Source of the DNA: Mercurialis annua
Taxonomy: Eukaryota > Streptophyta > Magnoliopsida > Malpighiales > Euphorbiaceae
Reading direction: 5' to 3'
Assembly (NCBI RefSeq): GCF_937616625.2
Contig: NC_065576.1
Location: 33,072,628 to 33,136,627, forward strand
Length of the DNA: 64,000 bases
Part shown: positions 59,058 to 64,000 of the stretch, in pieces
Numbering within the stretch: position 1 is the first letter of the stretch
How the letters are laid out: each line of letters starts with the position of its first letter
The notes under the pieces: generated by a model
Told to the model about the DNA's origin: nothing
Seen by the model: the letters and a program-made list of their open reading frames with translations, nothing else
The model's database searches: none
Made by a program: the position numbers and the translations under genes

Positions 59058-60353
59058 CTGCCTCTATCCTGAGGCTTTATGAGCCTCTTGGATGGACCCT
59101 GTTCTTTTAACAAAGTATTAATTCTGATAGAAGTACCTGTTGTCTTAGGCCCTTCAACATTTCCTTTGGCAACCATTTTGTTCTTCTGCTTCCTGTTGGT
59201 AACTAGCTGAAACCCATCCTCCACATTAGGAGTGGTTTGAATTTTTGCAGACTCTTCAGGAGTTTTGGGGATAGTTTGAACTGTTGTAATCACTGCAGCA
59301 GGACTATCTTGAACTACATTCTAATTGTTTGGCACCTTTTCCTCTTTGTTATCCCCAGATATATCAACAGCTTCATTGACTGATGATTTTGCAATCCATA
59401 CTTCTCTCTTTTCGCAATTCATGTGACCCAGTTTTTGCAAGAGCTACATATAATCGGCTTCCATTCATACTCCACATACTGGGAAGTCTGCTCACCATCA
59501 TCATCTTCTATAATAACACAGTCAGGGAATAAACCCTTTAACTTCATTTCAATTAGAACTCTGGCATAAGCCAGTCTGGATCTATCTCTTGTGCACTTAT
59601 CAGCAAAAAGAGGCTTTCCAAGGGTGCTAGCGATGGTTCTAAGAGAATCTGGATTCCAATATTCCCAAGGAAGCAGGGGGAACTTGACCCAGACTGCGAT
59701 GGCCGCAACTTCTTCTATGTCAAAGGTCATTTTCCTCTTCCACTCCTGAAGTAAAAGGGGGTGTTTATCAAAGGTTATAGGTCCATCTGCCATGGCTTTC
59801 CTCTTTCCTTCCTCAGAATCAAAGATGAACACAAAGAGGTTGGGTTTGATTTGATGAAAATCAATTAACCCAATTTTTTCCCATCGATTTTTGGTGAAGC
59901 TTTGAAGTTTAAAAAATCTGGGATTAAGACCATAAACACAGCCAAGTAGAGCATAACTCCATCTTTCGATCTCATCAACCATATCCTCTTCTTTCACTTT
60001 GGCTATCCGGATACCATTACTCACAACAGGAGGTATATATTTCAACGCATTTTGTGGATCTTTTTGCCTATTAGATTTCAGCAAATCAACCCATTTCTTG
60101 CCTTCCTTACCCTCATTAACCTCTATGACCGTCTCTTCGAACTTCCCATTATCCTCTGTGTCCTCAGTGATAACATCACATTCAGATCTATCAGCTTCGA
60201 CATCTTCAGATCTATCAACTTCGACATCGACCTTCTGCGTTTATGAAATCGCCTCTTGAGACTTCTCAGCTATTCTGTTTCACTATCTTCATTCGATTTG
60301 TTGTTTTGTTTAGCCTGTGATGCATTAGGTTTTCTTCCCTGCTTCTTCGCCAT
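59054..60353 (-). pseudogene. LINE ORF1 (DUF4283 nucleic-acid-binding protein), lightly broken
   Basis: It starts MAKKQGRKPNASQAKQ at the ATG at 60353, a form common to plant LINE ORF1. Stops and a frame change near 60270-60240 interrupt an acidic Asp/Glu-rich segment. A long open part (60240-59419) carries the DUF4283-type domain (FFKLQSFTKNRWEKIG...FIFDSEEGKRKAMADGP, AIAVWVKFPLLPWEYWN) and the start of a zinc knuckle, CSSCKNW. There one lost base shifts the frame just before GHMNC near 59425. A further TAG lies at 59323-59321. The tail ends QDRGR, then TGA at 59056-59054, overlapping the ORF2 start. The protein would bind LINE RNA. Confidence 0.85.
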
Positions 60354-60446
60354 GGAAACGGTGTAATTTAGCAAGAAAATGCTAACATGCACCGAGAGAG
60401 AGTAGGAGAGAGAAAATAACACATTTCACATGCCTAATTTGTACAA

Positions 60447-61119
60447 ATTTAAATTTGCTATTTAATTATTAACATTTGAATATAATCAGAATAAGTAAGA
60501 TATATATGGAGTATTGATGCTTTATATACAGGATGCTTGGTTGAGTGAAAACAATATAACAAGAAGGGGAAAGGAGAAGAAATAGGACCACAACTTATAT
60601 TCCTTTGCATGAACAATCACCGTCAAGTCCAGCTAATATACATATATCTACATATAATGAGAGTCCACATCTGAAAAAATGTTGTCTCATCCCTTTTTGG
60701 TTAATTAATGCTACATCAAATCCGCGGAATATTTTTTAAAAAAGTATAAGCGCTATAGCTCAAATGGATAATGAGTTATAATTCAAATGGTATAAGCGAT
60801 GGTAGTAAACTGTTAGATCGTGGGTTCGATTCCTTTTATAAACGCTCCCTTTTTTAATTGTTGGAAAAAAAAATCAACTGCATTTAATCTCTCAATAAAT
60901 TGACATTTTTTGATATTAGAAAATAAAGAGTTGGAAGAGAACAATTTTTCTTGTGATTCTCTCCCTATAACATTGAGATTGACTTTTCTTCCTATTTTTT
61001 TTGTTACAATTGATCATTCTTATTTGTATAAAAGAACTTAGAATTTCGTGGTATTAGAAAATGACGACAGTTTTTCTTGTAATTATCTCAGAAAAATAAT
61101 GAGAATTCTTTGTTGTTTA
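60447..61119. other. Spacer with a tRNA-like fragment
   Basis: AT-rich, with no coding gene. The only structure recognised is the polymerase III promoter-like segment at 60750-60845. Confidence 0.5.
60750..60845 (+). repeat. tRNA-related SINE fragment or tRNA relic
   Basis: An A-box-like TAGCTCAAATGG (60756-60767) and a perfect B-box-like GGGTTCGATTCC (60822-60833) are present. A second A-box-like ATAATTCAAATGG lies at 60779-60790, so the A-box half appears duplicated. The cloverleaf cannot be closed well, so it is not a working tRNA gene. An A run follows at 60866-60874, which may be a SINE tail. Confidence 0.45.
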
Positions 61120-61128
61120 TATTTAAAA

Positions 61129-61648
61129 GGAAAATAGTGCAAAAATGATCACCTTCAATATGTTGTTGAGATATCAAGTATTTCGCATTTTAATTATAAC
61201 CATAATATTATGAAAAAGTATCAAAAAAAACACAAAAAATAGACGGCATTAAACATAAATGGGTACGGCATTAAAGGGAAATTTTAAAGGGTGGGTTATT
61301 TTTGATACTTTTTCATGATGGAAGCGTCATTTTTGAAATTTAAAATACATGAAATCCCAACATGAGACGCGAAATATATATTAGAATCATATTTCTCCCT
61401 TTTTTTTTGTTGACGAGGACTCACTTTACTGAGCCGAAACTCAATATCATTGTCAAACCCCGGGATGTGGACCGCCCGCAAGCCCACATACCTCGTAATT
61501 CCGGGCTATAATGGCCAGCAATCCAACCTCAACCACTCCATATTAAGAAAGGGCGTAGCCGGAGTTCGAACCCGCGACCTTTGGCGCCCATATGGCTAAA
61601 GTTTAGACCACTAGACCAAACCCGTGCGGGCAATTTCTCCCTTTTTCC
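61129..61648. mobile_element. Mutator-like MITE carrying a nested SINE
   Basis: Ends GGAAAATAGTGCAAAAATGA and, at the right, CCCTTTTTCC are flanked by the perfect 9-bp duplication TATTTAAAA (61120-61128, 61649-61657). Its arms pair imperfectly, including ATGAAAAAGTATCAAAAA against its complement near 61298-61318. Without the SINE and its duplication it is about 278 bp. Confidence 0.8.
61405..61632 (-). mobile_element. tRNA-derived SINE, minus strand
   Basis: On the minus strand the ~228-bp body has an A-box GGTCTAGTGGTC (61614-61603) and a B-box GGTTCGAACTCC (61572-61561), and ends in an A run (T run on the plus strand). It is flanked by ATTTCTCCCTTTTT (61391-61404 and 61633-61646), a 14-bp target duplication. 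It differs in sequence from the SINE at 27357. Confidence 0.9.
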
Positions 61649-61863
61649 TATTTAAAAAGATATATTTTTTGGTAAATTTGAAACATCTATTTAGTTCGGA
61701 AATAACATTCAATAATAAGGATGACGATATTTCCATATCAACAATTGATAGGGCCAGAACAATTTTTTAATTTTAGATATTACTATCCCTGTATTAATTA
61801 GGCATTCAATTTCTTCTTTTGGTTATCCTTTTTTATTCCTTACACTACTATATAGCAGGCGAT

Positions 61864-62260
61864 TTGCGACGGACTATTCCGTCGCAAACTAAGTAAAATC
61901 TGTCGCAAATTTCACTTTGCGACGGATTTGCGACGGAATATGTCCCTTGCAAATAGTCTGGTCGCAAAAATATTAGCGACCAGGGGGTCGCGAAAATGGC
62001 GACGGAACTCCCGTCGCCATATACAACTAACCGTCGCCAATTTCGTCTCCCAAAAAATGAAAAGGGAGACGAATTTGGCGACGGATAATTAAGTTTGCGA
62101 CGGATTTATTCCGTCGCAAACTTAATTATATTTTGCGACGGTGCTTTTGCGACGGATTGTGTCTGTCGCAAATGTCAAACTTTGCGACGGATCCAATCCG
62201 TCGCAAATCACAAACAATTTGCGACGGATTGTTTCCGTCGCAAATCACAAAAAATTTGCG
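61864..62260. repeat. CACTA subterminal repeats
   Basis: About nineteen copies of TTTGCGACGGA or its complement TCCGTCGCAAA, some as TGGCGACGGA. They are often paired as inverted repeats separated by 4-6 bases. In En/Spm such repeats bind the TNPA protein and bring the ends together. Confidence 0.9.
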
Positions 62261-62487
62261 CGGAAAATTTCCGTTTTCTCGTCCGTTTCCCTGTTTTATT
62301 AACGACGATTATAACCAGTAAAATCTACTATTTATAATTCTTAATAAAACTAATTTTCAGAAAAAAAAAAAACGCTTTCATATAAAAACATATTATATTT
62401 TACATAACGCAACAAAATGTATAAAGCAAAAAAATACAAAATGTATAAAGTGACAAAATATAAAATGTCAGAAACGCAAACATGACA

Positions 62488-63228
62488 CTACAAAGTCGGA
62501 GTGTCGTCATCGTCTGAAGGACCTGGGGGTGGGGGTGGGCGATACTGCGGAGGAAGAGTCTGCATCAACTTCGCCATCTCAGTCTGAATAATCTCGGCCA
62601 TCCTCTCATTGGCTCTCGCCTGCTGCGCACGGAGATCCTCCACCTCAGTGGTAATCTGGCGCAGTCCGTCCTGGATCCCCGCCCGCACACGCCGCTCGAT
62701 CTCCTCCTCAGTTCATTGTGACTGTGTGGACCTGGTCCTCGTCCTACTAGACGTCGTCGTATCCACGTACGCACTAGTCGCTGAACCCAATCCGTAGACA
62801 CGACGCTTCTTGTTAACGCCCTCGATATCCATTCTCGAACCAGCACTTTCTAAAGATCTCCCGCATAGACCGGGAGATTGGTCCAGAGTGCAACAGCCTC
62901 TCCCTGCGAGGTTACAGCAAACTTTTACTTTCTATAGTAAAACGATAAAAAAAAATTAAACTAAAAATTTACATTCTTACCTGCTGGCGTCTGGAAAACA
63001 CAGTGCCCTCCCCTGGTCATCCAGCTCTGCAGGGGGCTCTCCTGGCTGTCGGGCCTGAACAGGGGGTGCCGCCTCCACCTCCTGCTGCTGACCCTGAACA
63101 GGGACGTCCTCAATAGGGGCACGCACAGCCGGGTTACCCCGACCACGACCTCTAGCTGGGTTACCCCGACGTCCCCGACCTCTAGTCGGATCACCTGAAC
63201 CACCCTGCCCTCTCATACCTGCAGACAT
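62488..63228 (-). pseudogene. TNPA-like gene, internally reduced and interrupted
   Basis: The first exon (63228-62977) encodes MSAGMRGQGGSGDPTRGRGRR and a Gly/Arg then Pro/Gln-rich stretch ending ALCFPDAS at a donor site, CAG|GTAAGA (62984-62977 region). The last exon encodes MDIEGVNKKRRVYGLGSAT from the ATG at 62832, then ERRVRAGIQDGLRQ and a coiled-coil-like RAQQARANERMAEIIQ, ending PPPPPGPSDDDDTPTL. These ends are typical of the plant transposase family of En/Spm elements (PF03004 type). The middle of that domain is not present between them, and a TGA at 62715-62713 interrupts the last exon. It is therefore probably non-functional unless splicing differs. Confidence 0.6.
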
Positions 63229-63382
63229 TAAAATACATTTCGTTCCATATATAACAATTTAATACATTGTTAAAAAATACATTATAAGAAAACATTATAG
63301 AAAAATACATTATAAAAAAATAAATTGTTATGTTAACAATAATAAATGAATACAACTAAAACTGTAAAAAATATCCAAAACG

Positions 63383-64000
63383 TCAGTCAAGTTGTTCTTC
63401 ATCTTCGTCTGATGAGGATGACGGATATTCTTCTTCTTCATCTTCAACAGGAGGGATTTGCAACGCATCTTCGTCTGCCGCGTCATTCAGGTCAACTAAA
63501 TTTGTGGGATTGTCGTCCGTTTCAACTATAAGGGGATTTTCTTCAATGTCGTCTTGAAAGGACGGGATAATCGCATCGGGCATGTCAAGTTCTGATCGTG
63601 CCTTAATTTTGAAAACTGCCCACCAATTTAATTTGTCCCGTCTTCTGCTTGGATATGGAAGGTAATGAACTTGGTCAGCATGTTCTGCCAAGATGAACGA
63701 TTCGTATTTATTATACCTGCGTCTGTGATTAACATCTACCAAGTTGTATCGATTGGTAGTGTCTGTGCCTGTATCCGTAGGGTCGAACCATTCGCATTTA
63801 AAAATGACGGTCTGCTTCATTGGTAGAGCCGGATACTCTAACTCAATTATGTCCGTTAACACTCCATAAAAGTCATTTTCACCCTCAACATATTCTGTTC
63901 CCCTTACGCAGACACCGCTATTCATTGTAAGTTGATCCTGCCCATATTCCTGAGTAAGAAATTTGAAGCCGTTTACATAGTATCCCTTATATGTGGTGAC
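63383..64000 (-). CDS. CACTA transposase (TNPD/TNP2) C-terminus, partial
   Basis: The frame is open from the window edge to the stop at 63383 (205 codons seen). It begins TTYKGYYVNGFKFLTQ and continues GVCVRGTEYVEGENDFYGVLTD, IIELEYPALPMKQTVIFKCEWFD and NRYNLVDVNHRRRYNKYE. This is the DUF4216 domain found at the C-terminus of TNP2-type CACTA transposases. A very acidic tail follows (DEEEEYPSSSSDEDEEQLD). The catalytic part lies off the window. The visible part has no stop or shift and may belong to an intact transposase. Confidence 0.85.
   Translation of the reverse strand, partial: VTTYKGYYVNGFKFLTQEYGQDQLTMNSGVCVRGTEYVEGENDFYGVLTDIIELEYPALPMKQTVIFKCEWFDPTDTGTDTTNRYNLVDVNHRRRYNKYESFILAEHADQVHYLPYPSRRRDKLNWWAVFKIKARSELDMPDAIIPSFQDDIEENPLIVETDDNPTNLVDLNDAADEDALQIPPVEDEEEEYPSSSSDEDEEQLD

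Larger units (their letters stand above)
55280..60434 (-). mobile_element. Full-length L1-type LINE
   Basis: The 5155-bp element runs on the minus strand from a CT-rich 5' leader (60434) through ORF1 and ORF2 to a poly-A tail (T run from 55280). Flanking copies of TAATTTGTACAA (55268-55279 and 60435-60446) are its 12-bp target duplication. Only a few lesions are visible, so it is much younger than the LINE fragments at 672, 28519 and 52886. Confidence 0.93.
61843..64000 (-). mobile_element. CACTA (En/Spm) DNA transposon, end and 3' genes; runs off the window
   Basis: The element end CACTACTATATAGC at 61843 is followed by a dense field of TTTGCGACGGA subterminal repeats. Then come minus-strand TNPA-like and TNPD-like genes in the usual order of CACTA elements seen from the 3' end. 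TTA precedes the CACTA, a possible 3-bp duplication. The other end lies beyond 64000. Confidence 0.88.

Noticed and set aside
60750..60845. Functional tRNA gene
   Set aside because: A- and B-box motifs are present but spacing is wrong and the cloverleaf does not close.

Overview
The window reads as nuclear DNA of a flowering plant, most likely a eudicot. It is AT-rich, has long intergenic tracts, and is built almost wholly from plant-type transposable elements around one clear host gene. That gene (24326-25660) is an intronless GRAS transcription factor of the scarecrow-like 32 (SCL32) type. I see no rRNA genes, no functional tRNA and no bacterial features. No search was run, so lineage names rest on recognised motifs.

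Layout. 1-6636: end of a LINE, a palindromic MITE, a decayed LINE ORF1, and a Mutator-like MITE split by a 2.4-kb solo LTR. 6637-11432: a complete, young Ty1/copia element (two 311-bp LTRs, one 1313-codon gag-pol ORF, 5-bp target duplication). 11937-13476: a solo LTR of another family. 14503-16373: a decayed copia pol on the minus strand. 16374-23876: a gypsy LTR fragment, then a decayed, 3'-truncated Ty3/gypsy element carrying a MITE. 24326-25660: SCL32. 26855-30998: a MITE, a SINE, and a LINE 3' end split by a solo LTR. 31918-45785: a minus-strand Tat-type gypsy element without RT/integrase but with an antisense ORF. That ORF is split by a non-autonomous Athila-like element (33101-39905), which itself carries a MITE; a further MITE lies at 42279-42595. 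47500-49035: eight tandem copies of a ~192-bp repeat. 51685-52880: a minus-strand Athila-like solo LTR inserted in or at the edge of a LINE fragment. 54640-55190: a non-autonomous Helitron. 55280-60434: a full-length L1-type LINE with target duplications and few lesions. 61129-61648: a MITE with a SINE nested in it. 61843-64000: the end of a CACTA (En/Spm) transposon with TNPA-like and TNPD-like genes, running off the window.

How it fits together. Insertion boundaries can be read directly, because most elements keep target-site duplications: 5 bp for LTR elements, 9-10 bp for Mutator-like MITEs, 12-16 bp for LINE and SINEs. These allow the nesting order to be reconstructed. The least expected signal is that two unrelated LTR families carry, at comparable sites inside the LTR, clusters of short perfect or near-perfect inverted repeats whose sequence differs completely between homologous copies while the hairpin form is kept.
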